DNA of 64,000 bases from Lepidodermella squamata (Eukaryota > Gastrotricha). The notes beneath the pieces were generated by a model. It was given only the letters and a program-made list of their open reading frames with translations. It searched no databases and was not told the DNA's origin. Positions 22,447 to 32,270 of this stretch are shown here, in pieces. Position numbers and translations under genes: made by a program. The first letter of the stretch is position 1; each line of letters begins with the position of its first letter. The stretch spans positions 1,178,001 to 1,242,000 of the forward strand of contig JBLDXI010000025.1 in NCBI GenBank assembly GCA_047495785.1, written 5' to 3'.

Positions 22447-22893
22447 GACAAAAAAAAACGTGACATTCCTTTGATCTTATTTAGCTCAAATCTTCATGCC
22501 TAGTTGCAACCATGACGCTGCTGCTCATCGAACGTGCATTTTTATCAAAAATATCGGGTTTTCTTCTGGCTTTTTCTCCCGGCTTTTTAAATCTTTCATC
22601 TCGCTTATTACGCATGACGATCTGATATTATTGAATTATTACTTTTTTCTTCGGAGTTTTCCACATGCCATTTTATATTGATTATATCGACTTCCTATAC
22701 GGTTGTACGCCCTCAACTGCCGAGTAATTAAAATAAAACTTAGATTTTCTCGAACGACATGGGCTTTTTAACTAAGTTTCCAACGAAGCTGGATCCACGA
22801 AGTAGATGTGAAGAAAAATTGCAAAACAGGCCGCGTTTTGATAAGGTGATGATTTATTGGATCCTCGTTAATAAAATGGAGAAATTTCCGAAA

Positions 22894-23041
22894 TAGTGGC
22901 CAGCCTTGGGACCAGCACATCTTTTCCTTGTATTTGCGGCCCTGAATCTTCCAGACCAAAGGGTCCCCCTGTGGTACCCAGAGTAGATTTTTCCAGCTGG
23001 TGGGGCCGGTGCCCCCTGCCCCCCCTTAGTTACGCCTCTGT
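22894..23041. mobile_element. 148-bp hAT-like MITE with 8-bp target duplication
   Basis: TTCCGAAA flanks both ends (22886-22893 and 23042-23049), an exact 8-bp duplication. The ends read TAGTGGCC inward from the left and, on the other strand, CAGAGGCGTAACTA from the right, sharing the hAT-type xAGxGGC core. The right end continues into a G-run and GGCACCGGCCCC, a composition I associate with non-autonomous DNA transposons of invertebrates. No coding capacity. Confidence 0.7.
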
Positions 23042-23329
23042 TCCGAAATCGAAACTCCAGAAGGCGACGTTTCAGAAAATTCGGATATTTTTGTTTTGGT
23101 CACAGTATTAACGCGTCATTCCTGTTTCGGAAGAAAATTCGAATAATGAGAAAGAAATCCGAAAACTCCTGAAAATACGGGGAACTCTAATCAACACCCA
23201 TTGTATATTGACATTTACCTATTATAGGTATCGGATATCGGAGATGAAACCCATCGGTTCGTTAGGTACCTATTTAGATCGAACCATTTTACTCGTGAGC
23301 TTTCGCAGTTCAAATTGAAGCCTCATGAA

Positions 23330-23659
23330 AACCTCCGAACTATCGGGTGGATCGATGGAACTCATATTCTTAACAGCGCTCCGGCAAAAAAACCCAGTCG
23401 CCTAAAGTAATTACAAATGTTTCGTGGAGTTAGGGAAGTTTACGTGACGTTTCCACTATTGCAGAACCTGTTGGTTCCTTTCAATGCTTTGGGGTTGGTG
23501 CAAGACGAGGATGAAGCTCGAGAATTATATAGCAACAATTTATCGAGCCTGAGATTGATAATTGAGCGTGCGTTCGCTGAATTCAAAGGATTAGAGAAGA
23601 TTAAAACTATTTTCGCCCCGACTGCTGTCGCAGCCGCCTGCATTTTCCTCAATTTTTGA
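23330..23659 (+). mobile_element. PIF/Harbinger-type transposase fragment
   Basis: The plus strand reads IGWIDGTHIL, the block around the first catalytic Asp of Harbinger (DDE_Tnp_4) transposases. After a frame break, 23417-23659 reads FPLLQNLLVPF and later NNLSSLRLIIERAFAEFKGL, the family's characteristic S-R-VE-AF--LK block near the last acidic residue. The sequence between them is deleted and a stop splits the frames, so it is a dead copy. I found no terminal repeats. Confidence 0.72.
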
Positions 23660-24298
23660 ATTGACGAGGCTGATAACGATGGCTTTGTTACAGTATGAAT
23701 TGAATTCTGCTGTGCCTGAAGCTCTAATTCTACCCTAATCAGATGATACCCAAGTGCCAATTACCTCCACAGGCAGTGAGAAGAGATGAAGTTTTACGGC
23801 TAATTAGGTAAGTGCGGTTTACGCGAAAATGAAAAATTGAAACTGTTCTTGCCGAAGATGAGAGAAATAAAATTTCCAGATCGCGTAATTATAAAAAATT
23901 GCTTGCTCTTCTTGCTCTTGACGTGTGACAAATTATGCCATCAGTTTCGTTTAAAAATTATTCGGACCCATCAGTCTACTCGGAATTCGTTCGAACCGGA
24001 CTTGAAAAACACACCCCAGGTACACACATTTCATACGGCTAAAACTGTTACGCTCAAGTTTCTCTCAAGATTAAAACCACAAAACATTTTATTTTATTGA
24101 ACAAAAATTAATTATTTAAATAATAGACTGGGTTTTGAACAGTTCATCACAATAGATTGAGAAATTGAATAATAGCACTTCATAGCCTGTGCAAGTCTTT
24201 GGCGAGGTGACCAGAACAAGCTTCGTCAACTCGATTCTTGACAGAGACGAAAAATATTGACCTGCTACATTTTCGAAATCGCCAGTGAAGCGTGAAAA

Positions 24299-27200
24299 TT
24301 ATGACTTGTCACTTGTGGCTGATTTCTGTGATGACTTTTCAGCCGCCTGGAGCCTCGCCAAGCATGCCCTGACTTCCCGGACGCAATCTTCGTCCTTGTA
24401 TTTATCACCCAATAATTTAGCACTATAACACATTTTTCTCGCCTCAACAGCCGAATTTTCAGAATATTTCTCAACTTTCAGCAGCGTGTTCACAGTGTTA
24501 CACTGGCATGCGCATAAAACTCGCGCCAGTTCCGCTTCGTTGATTTTCGGCTCCAGCTTCGAATCGTCAACAATTTTCAGCTCAATTTCTTGATCCAGCG
24601 CCTTTTTCGCGACATTTGAGCAGCTTCTGAATATTTTCTCCGCCGCATCTAGATCGCCAGTTCCTATCAACGCGTTGCCAAGGAGATTTAGGACCGACAA
24701 CCTCGTCGGGCTATTTTCCTCGAGAATTTTCTCCGTGATCTCAACGGCTTTCCGTGCGACTGAAACTGCGTCCGAATACCGGAAACCTTCGATTAGAAAC
24801 CGCGCATAGCCGTCTAGACACATGCCGTATAACCCGAGAAAATTACGAATTTCCTCGTTTTCCAGGTCGACTTTTTCGAAATTTTTCAAAATTTCGCTCG
24901 ATTCAAGCGACTGAAGGCAGTATTTGTAGCCGATTTCCGCATCGGTGATTCTGCCAAGTGATGCGTAGATGATAGCTAGTTTGAGTGAGACTTCGATCAC
25001 GGCTAAATGCTGCGGTGAATAGCCGAGTTCGGCGATGAAACCCTGCACGCACGTTTTGAACAGCGTTTCGGCATTGACGAAATCTTTGCGCGAATACGCC
25101 ATATTTGCCATCATGTTGTAGATGTGCAGACGGTAGAGCTTGAAATCCGATTCTAAAAAATACCAAAAATTGTAATTAAATTAAATTATGACAAGCAATC
25201 TCGAAATTTTCAAAATCACGTTTTGAATTCATTTTATTTAGTTTGTCCTAGGTTTACGATGCTATTACTCATGGCAGTTCACGCCACTTCTAAAGACTCT
25301 TCCAAAACATAAACGACCCAAGAAACTTCGGTGAAAGCTGAAAATAATTATCTCGAAGACGCCTCGGCCAATTACGCTGATGCGTACTTCAGGGTAGCCC
25401 CGTTTCTCGACCCATCTCACGGCTCGAACTGGTTATACAACGCCAAGGCTATAACCGAATGTTTTTCTGGTGTCATCAAGGAGTCGTTCGCCCTTTCTAA
25501 TTATTATCTCCCATTTTGATCCCATTTTTTTGTAGCAAATTCACAGCGCTACGGTCACAGTTCGACAGTCTGGTAGTAATTCCACCAGCTTTAACTTTCT
25601 GGAAGCAACATCGCCACAGATATCCTCGTTTGACAATTCTTGCCCAGCGTGATTTTTCGGTTTCGGCGAGTGGCGCTGGGGCGGAGCAAATCTTGTCGCT
25701 ATCTAGTGATCGAAAATCACCGCAAATATTTTTCCTTGATCAGCATTATTCAATTTTTGCTTTATTTGTATAATTATTAGACGAGAACTTCTGGCAATAA
25801 AGGCCTGATCTCCTGGAATAAGCCTGTTGCAGCTGTGTACTTTAGCCGGCAAACCCAAAGCAAGTTTTGACAATGAATATCCTTTAGTGATGCAACGAGG
25901 GAAGAAGACCCTTCACCGCAGCATGGCGCTAGTTTGGAGCACGAAGTGTCTCTAGGCAATTTGATTTCGAACTTGACCATCTTGCAGACTACATGTTTTC
26001 ATGCATTTATCATTTTTTTCGGTCAATATTAAAAATTCCAGAAATTTCATCGACATTTTAAAAGTTCAGAATCTTGCTGAATTTTAAAATAAAAAAATTG
26101 AGGAAATATGTTTCTGATAAACCGAATTTTAAAAAATCAACCTGTATTCCACTTGTTTCCTGAGAACTTCAAGAAAAACGACTTCTGCCACTTTTTATGA
26201 CATTTTAAAATTAATTTTTGAAATTTCTTCAAAGTGTAAACGTTATACGTATCTATTTTCCAATATTATACGTAAATAAGGTATGATCGTAAGGTATAAT
26301 ATCATTTTCATTTTTTTTTCTTCAATTTTCTAGGCTTGCTTTCTCGATGGCGAAAAAACGCGGTATTGATCCAAAAGTGGTCCATGGCGTTGTTTATGCG
26401 GCAGACGAAGAAGCTTATCAGAAGGCTAGAACGGCTTTATCACAGTCACCCGTAACTGCCCACTACGAAAATTGGCGCATTCTTTCTTCCGGTTACCCAA
26501 AGGGATCCAAGAAATTCAAACGTGCATTTGGTGCCGGCGCACCAGGGGCACACTACTGCTGCATCTCGTGCAAGTTTCTCACGCGATTGCTGGCTCAAGT
26601 GGGACCCGCCCGCCCGAGCCATTCAATCAAGAAAGTTCCGCTTGATATCAAGAATGTGATCAACAATCCGATCCAAGGCCAATCTTACGATGATCTACGC
26701 CCTAGCTACGGCTGTTCTATCTGATTCGTCCGATAAACCTGCCACTTACCGCGAAGCCATGGATTCTGAAGATGCCACTGGCTGGTCGAAGTTTGCAAGA
26801 TCGAATTCACGGCGCATTCCAGCAATAAGTCCTGGATCATCGCCACGTTGCCCGAACACGCAAAAAACAATCAATTCTGGTTGGGTTTTCATACAAAAAA
26901 TTGGTGCCAATGGCGAGCTCGAAAGAAGCTTGAAAGCTCGCATCTTCGCCAAAGGCTGCCTTAACGACCCGGCGATATTTTACTGACCGACGGACACAAC
27001 ATGGTGAAACCTACGCGCTTGTTGTCAGAACAAGATATGCACAGAAAAGTGCAGCGACTTCATAGTCGTTAAAAATAAGGGCAACTACGAGGTCACGCAC
27101 AGCTCGATGAACAAGGTAATAACGAACCTCGACGACATGCACGTTTCAGTTACTGCTATGGTCATGCGGCCGTAAGCCGATGCCAAACTGACTTTTGGCC

Positions 27201-28048
27201 AATTGCGGCAAATCAGCACCTCGGTCTAATTTACGACTTCATTTCATTTCACCGTACGTCACCACAGTACTTCCTCTGACTTCCATTTCCAACGTTCCGT
27301 AAAAGCTTAATTTAAGTTGTCTGCTCATTTATATTGAAAATTGCGTGGAGTAATTTCGAATTTCGGCGAAAACAGACCGAGATCCTATATGTGTATCTCA
27401 GTGAAGAATTTTAGCAAGACTAACTACAGAAATGCTGGCCAAAACTTGAAATATCACTCTCTTATGCGCATTTTCAAAGGGGGAACCTGTTCCCTTAGCC
27501 GAATATATATCGGGGTTATAATCGAAAAAATTGCAAAAATCAAACTCGAACTTGGAAAAGTGATGCGGGAAATTTTTCAGGGCTATTCACTCTTCTATTC
27601 AACTCGAAAATCATATTTTCCTTAATTCCGACTAACAACTCAATTTTCAAAATAATTTTGTGCATCATCTCAGATAGAAACAATATAGCTAAATGATTTC
27701 CAAGAATTTGATTTTCTAATGGTTAATTTATCAACGCTTACCAGCTACAGTGCCTTGTTCGAACTGTTTATGTAGCAACTTGAGGCCAGCATGGTACAGC
27801 TCTTCCGATTTTTCAAATTCACGCCGAATTTCAGCCAGTTTCGCCTTTCGAAGTAACAGCAGCAGCGGGTCTGGTTCGATATCTTCTTCCGTCAGCGGTC
27901 TCTGCGTCAACCAATCAGGCAAAAGCCAAAGAATAGCCGGGGGTAACGCGGCTAGGGAGACCACAGCCATCGATTTTCTACCACGCAGCCTCGTTGATTT
28001 CAGAAGCTGCGCCCGTCTTACAACACCCAACAACAATCTGTGCCACAT
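24299..28048 (-). CDS. TTC19: Tetratricopeptide repeat protein 19, mitochondrial
   Basis: TTC19 binds respiratory complex III and helps clear Rieske-protein fragments at the mitochondrial inner membrane. Two exons on the minus strand, 27742-28048 and 24299-25152, join in frame to 386 residues (human about 380). The N-terminus is Arg-rich (MWHRLLLGVVRRAQLL), fitting a mitochondrial presequence. A hydrophobic segment at about residues 26-47 could be the membrane anchor. TPR-like helices follow: FEKSEELYHAGLKLL, DFVNAETLFKTCV, LAIIYASLGRITDAEIGYKY and NALIGTGDLDAAEKIF. The intron of 2.6 kb holds hAT and copia fragments. An acceptor-like CATTTTATTACTAG is 13 nt before the ATG, and the METTL24-like gene ends 103 bp upstream. 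Confidence 0.88.
25331..25773 (+). mobile_element. hAT transposase C-terminal fragment in TTC19 intron
   Basis: Two overlapping plus-strand frames read first YFRVAPFLDPSHGSNW, the LDPR-type block of hAT transposases, then ALTFWKQHRHRYPRLTILAQ and VSASGAGAEQILS, which match the C-terminal hAT dimerisation domain (W-x-(5)-FP-L---A, then S---ER-FS). The shift between frames and the ER to EQ change show it is not functional. It is a different sequence from the ILF2-intron copy. Confidence 0.75.
26347..26724 (+). other. Unassigned 125-codon open frame next to the copia fragment
   Basis: The frame starts MAKKRGIDPKVVHGVVYAAD and runs to a stop at 26722-26724, overlapping the copia-like frame. I do not recognise a domain. 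Its position in a transposon-rich intron and its antisense orientation to TTC19 suggest element-derived sequence, not a host gene. Confidence 0.2.
26690..26986 (+). mobile_element. Ty1/copia reverse-transcriptase N-terminal fragment in TTC19 intron
   Basis: The plus strand reads KPATYREAMDSEDATGWSKF and, about 45 residues on, SGWVFIQKIGANGELERSLK then ARIFAKGCLNDP. This is the start of the copia-type RT (RVT_2): EP-ty-eAm-s-d---W, then (C/S)-WVfk-K---dG---r-KARlvakG. Only about 90 residues are present, with no catalytic YxDD and no LTRs seen, so this is a short dead remnant antisense to TTC19. Confidence 0.7.
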
Positions 28049-28151
28049 TTTATGGAAACTTCTAGTAATAAAATGCCGGATATTTTTACATTAAAAACTG
28101 TATAAAAATTTTATTTAGACACAACCTCGATGAAAAGATGGGTAAAACAAG
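28049..28151 (-). promoter_or_regulatory. METTL24-like to TTC19 junction with polyA signal and acceptor-like site
   Basis: In 103 bp on the minus strand there is an AATAAA (plus 28110-28115) after the upstream stop, then TTTTTATACAG, then CATTTTATTACTAG (TAG at 28062-28064) 13 nt before the TTC19 ATG. The layout matches that at 12441-12528 and again leaves little room for an independent promoter. Confidence 0.48.
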
Positions 28152-29373
28152 CTACGAAACGAAAGACGCTGGTCTGAGGAAGTAATTAAGCACCATTCGA
28201 CAGCCGTTAGTCGGATCAGTCATCCACGGATCATTGAAATATTTAACAAAACCAAGCTGAGCTAGTTTCTTGTAAGTCCGCCTAGCCTCTTCAATTTTTT
28301 CAGCATTAACAAAATCTTTCGGACAAACGTGCCATTCAACAAGGAAAAATCGAACTGATTCAAAAAGTCCATCTTCCATCGCTTGAGCGATCGAAATCCA
28401 CTCCATGCCCTCAACGTCTAGCTTCAGAACGTCCAACACCGCCGATTCGTGCTTTAGATCGCGTTTTATTGTTCGTAGAGATTTGACTATCCATGAAGTT
28501 TTGTTGTTGAAAGCATTTAGCTCGGGTTTGTAGGCGTAACTGTCGCGTTGAGCGATGCCAATGTTGAAAAACATTACGCCCGACTCGCGTTTATGATCGC
28601 CGGCTTCCATACTCGGATCGAATGAGTAAACTTTGCAACCGAACGAAGCGATATCATCATCAAAAGTAAAATCGTATGCGACCCTGAAAACGAAAACAAA
28701 TCAACTGGAATTCTGGCTAATCATTTGAAACTTACCCGAAAGAATAGACGAGACAGGGTGCTTTAATGCGATAAGGATCGTCGAAACACAGCCGCCAGGT
28801 TTCGTGGCCGAAATCGCGGTTTTCATCCCGGCCAAATTTGTACTTCAGTTGGCAACTTAAATTGGCTGGCGCGCTAATTTCACTTCGAAAAGTTCAAAAT
28901 TATACTAAGTATTAATAATAGAAATACCTATATTACCTCAAAAGCAGCTGTACCAACGGACTTTCCGAGCTAGGCACGTTTTGTGTAGATTGAATGACCT
29001 TGGTTGATTTTTCGTTGACAATGTCACTCTTTCCGAATTTTCCCAGATTTAAGAGGTCTGATAATTGAAGTTCTTTAGTCGTGCCTTTGGTTGATTTCTC
29101 AGTTGGAGCAACAGATTTCCCAGTCACCACAGGCTGTCTTTCCTCAGGAAAATCGACTGATTGCTTTTGATCAGAGAGAATTCCGTAATCGTCATTTTCA
29201 ATGTCTCTTGAGATAGGCGCGGTGAATTGGCTGATGAGTTTTACTTTGCTTGATTTAGCGGAGACAAGGGTTTGGTGAACTGTGTCAGTGAAATAGCGCA
29301 GCAGGAATACGTTGGAAAAAATGAGCGCACCAGCCACGCCCAGTCCGATGCATGCCAGTTTTCCAGATTTCAT
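28152..29373 (-). CDS. METTL24-like, FkbM/Methyltransf_21 family methyltransferase with N-terminal membrane anchor
   Basis: Three exons on the minus strand, 28937-29373, 28736-28882 and 28152-28683, join in frame to 371 residues. Residues about 5-27 (LACIGLGVAGALIFSNVFLL) form a signal anchor, predicting a type II Golgi or secretory-pathway membrane protein. A low-complexity stem follows to about residue 145. The catalytic half shows PCLVYSFG, CKVYSFDPSM, FFNIGIA, the family motif DVLKLDVEGMEW and a C-terminal CRMVLNYFL. This CxVYSFG...VYAFDP arrangement is characteristic of METTL24 and nematode relatives. The substrate of the family is unknown to me. TTC19 lies 103 bp downstream, and the small unknown gene ends 171 bp upstream, all on one strand. 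Confidence 0.78.
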
Positions 29374-29544
29374 TCAATAAAAATTCCCTAACATCAAGTA
29401 CCGTGAAATTATTTCTGCTTGGACAGATGATGTTGTAAAATAAAATGGTAAATAGTTTTTTCCATATAAACTTGAGCAAGAGTCATAGTATCTGAGCGAC
29501 ACATAAGTAATTGCGATCCGTAGTAGTGGACCTCGTTAAACTGA

Positions 29545-30172
29545 TTATGACACACAACAGCCTGGATCGGTGTCTTGATTTTTCTTCTGCATCACTCGGT
29601 TACACTCGGCAATGTAGCGATCCATGTTTTCTTCTCGAGATGGATATGAAGTTGATTTGAATGAGCTAGGCGATAACATCGAGTAAACGCCCCGCTTACC
29701 TAAAACACAACTTACGATGAGAATCCATCACGGAACGCTTCCGCTTTTTCGTGAGTTTTTCTAATAATCAAAGCAAATATTCAAGAGCAGGGCGGTATAT
29801 CAACAATTACTTTGGGCATTTGCCAACTGCTTTCATTCCCTTAATGATTAAAGATAAATGAGATAACCACATGGAATTTCAAGGCTCATTGACATACGGA
29901 TCGCAATCGAGTAAGGTTAGATTTTTTCAATTGATTGTGCTCGAAACTCGTAATCGAGTTTTTGCGGTGTTTCATGGCAACTTTTGAATGTTCAGCGTTT
30001 TTCTTTTCGCTTTCAGGGTCCAGGCAGGGCTTACTCCAGTCATCCTCAAAGTTCTTATCTAAGTCTCTGCAGCAAATCAAGAAAAAAATCAAAGAATAAG
30101 CGCCACTAATATACAGAACCGATTTATTCTTACCTGAATGCCCTCCTAAAAGCCTCAGTTGAGTAGTCCATC
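29545..30172 (-). CDS. Small uncharacterised gene, C-terminus uncertain
   Basis: I do not recognise this gene. Exon 1 (30135-30172) encodes MDYSTEAFRRAF and has a GTAAG donor. Exon 2 (29898-30066) continues in frame with DLDKNFEDDWSKPCLDPESE and a Lys-rich stretch and ends at a GTATGT donor. Beyond that, three readings are possible: read-through to a stop (RSVCQ); splicing to 29716-29760, which stops after about 10 residues; or a different frame joined over a 50-nt intron (29666-29715) to a terminal exon encoding ENMDRYIAECNRVMQKKNQ and ending CCVS. That last ending looks like a CaaX prenylation box, but the frame does not match exon 2 by the splice sites I can see. The protein is small and charged, with no membrane segment. 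Confidence 0.4.
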
Positions 30173-30732
30173 TCAAGCCAATCTGACTTTAAAATCAAAG
30201 ACAAAAACCACGAAATCAAAACTTGAGGTCAGTCGCTAACGCAGTCGCCGGCAGAAATCGTTTTTTTCCGGCGAGTTTCATTTGTGTTTTTTAAATTTGA
30301 ATCATTTTCGCGCAAAAGCCTTCAAGCATACTTTTTATTATAACATTATAATGGTAAGCTAGTTCTTAAAAAAAATTACTCAGTATTCGTAAAATTTTGG
30401 AGGCAAATTCAAAACTTTTTGTTTGCGCAAAATGTTGATCGTGCGCCAAGCTGACAGCCTGTCTGACGGCGGGATGCAAGTGCTGTTCCTATTTCATTTT
30501 GACAAATACCTTGTGGATTACAACGATTGATTTGCTGATCTAATTATAGCGACATGGCTCACTAGAATGTCTGTTTTTAGCTGTACTTGCTATGTGAACT
30601 CTGAGCACAGTTCTCAGTCTTGATGTGAACCTCAAAGTTTCCTTTCTCTTCCATTAAGCTCACGTGGTTCATCTATAGCCAATCGTTCTTGTTTTCCTTT
30701 GTAGCTCTACTTGGAACAGATACTTGCTAGGC
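30173..30732. promoter_or_regulatory. Divergent spacer upstream of the first cyclin
   Basis: This is the spacer between the minus-strand small gene and the plus-strand cyclin. An acceptor-like TTTTCCTTTGTAG (AG at 30703-30704) lies 28 nt before the cyclin ATG, so the transcript start may be well upstream. No other coding signal. Confidence 0.4.
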
Positions 30733-31980
30733 ATGGACAGGGGCAAGGCTAAAGCTGGTCCGTTGAGAACTGTCGGTCTGGAGGTATAATTTTGTTGAAT
30801 GTCTGACTTGTGTCGTAATGTCTGCATTCTTTCTCGAATTAGAATCAGGCCGCAGGAGCCGGTATCGCCAAAACCAAACGTGTGATGAAGCATTTGACAA
30901 CTCTGGTTTGTAATTTCCATGTTTCTGCTGATTTGAGCGTGAAGATATGCTTTATGTAGGACCAAAATGCTGTCGAGAAGAAAGTTGCACTCAAAACAGC
31001 AGCTCTGTCTGCCAGCACCACCACTCAGCAAACGAATAAAGACTCGCGTCGTTACATCGTCATTCCCAAATGCCTTCCGCCTGCAGTTATTGACATTGAT
31101 GGTGAAAAGCAAGCCAACTATCTAAACTGCCCCGATCTAGCCCCTTCGCAGTACGCCTACCTCTTCAAAGTCGAGGACAAGTTCATCACTCCACCCAAGT
31201 TTTTGGAGTCAACTGCTATCAACACTCTGCAGCGGCAACGCGTCATCGATTGGATGACTATTTTGCATGGCAAATTCTGCGATACCCAAGAAACTCTGTT
31301 CATCGCTGTCAATTACTTCGATCGCTACCTGGCGTCCAAAGCCAACGTAAATCATGATCAGTTGCAAACAGTTGCCGCTGCTGCATTGTACACATCGTCA
31401 AAGTTCGAGGAGATCTATCCGATACCGATTGATGACCTTTGCGGTGTCTCAGAAGGCCTCGAGGGTGTCGAGTTGAGCCCGATCAGCCTTCGTAAAATGG
31501 AAATGGACATGTTGAAGGTTCTGAAATTCAGGCTGAACCCGCCTCTCAAGAATCACTTCCTTCGTCGCTGCTCTATGGCAGCTGGGGCTACGGTTGAACT
31601 TCATGTTCTTAGCAAGTTTCTCATTGAGGTAAGTGGTGATTTCATGGTTAACATCTGAAATTTCATGGATTTTTCTGAAGGCTTCGATGTACGATCCTGA
31701 TCTGGCCTCAGCTGTTAGGCCGTCTCTTGTGGCAGCTGCTGCATCCTACATCGCATTGACGTTGTTCGGTGAACGAACTCGCATCTGGGACAAAACTATG
31801 GTGTTCTATTCTGGCTACCTCGAGTCGGAAATCGTCCCAATTGTACCGCGCCTCGCTGCTATCGTTCGTCACCTCTGCACGCCGCCTAAAGAATCCGGCA
31901 TGACTAGCTTTCACGTCGCGAAGAAATGGACAAGCATCGCGACCAACGCCGTTTTTCTCAAGTGGCTCAGCACTGCCTAA
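30733..31980 (+). CDS. B-type cyclin, tandem copy 1
   Basis: B-type cyclins activate CDK1 at mitosis. Exons 30733-30783, 30843-30905, 30960-31628 and 31681-31980 join in frame to 360 residues; the first three introns are 52-59 nt. The two cyclin folds show LFIAVNYFDRYLA, LYTSSKFEEIYP, MEMDMLKVLKFRLNPPL, NHFLRRCSMAAGA and LSKFLIEASMYDP, with the P-L--HFLRR-SK signature of cyclin B. The helix-1 docking patch, MRAIL in most mitotic cyclins, here reads QRQRV before IDW. The N-terminus has RTVGLENQ where a destruction box would stand, and no RxxL in that position. It is 290 bp upstream of a paralogue in the same orientation. Confidence 0.87.
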
Positions 31981-32270
31981 GAAAACCTTTGTTGCGCTTT
32001 TAAGCATGATGATGATAATATTAATTATTACTAGCTGTCTCGTTAACCTAATCAAGCTATTTAATCTCATTGCTTTTGCTTGTCTCTAAGTCGGATAATT
32101 TTAAAACAAAACTGCCCGTTCACTTCCGACACCTCTTCTTGTTGCGCTTTTTCTACTTCCAATCGCTAATTCGTCACAAACTCGTTGTAAACAAAACATT
32201 TTAAATACAGCTCGATTTGCTAATGTTGTCTGCTTTTAATTCTTAGACATATTTGACCATTAAAAACATC

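Larger units (their letters stand above)
22447..24298. other. Convergent spacer between the septin and TTC19
   Basis: Both neighbouring genes end here. The spacer holds an hAT-type MITE at 22894-23041 and a PIF/Harbinger-like fragment at 23330-23659. An AATAAA on the plus strand near 22731 (ttaaaataaaact) may serve the septin. No protein gene of the host is evident. Confidence 0.5.
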
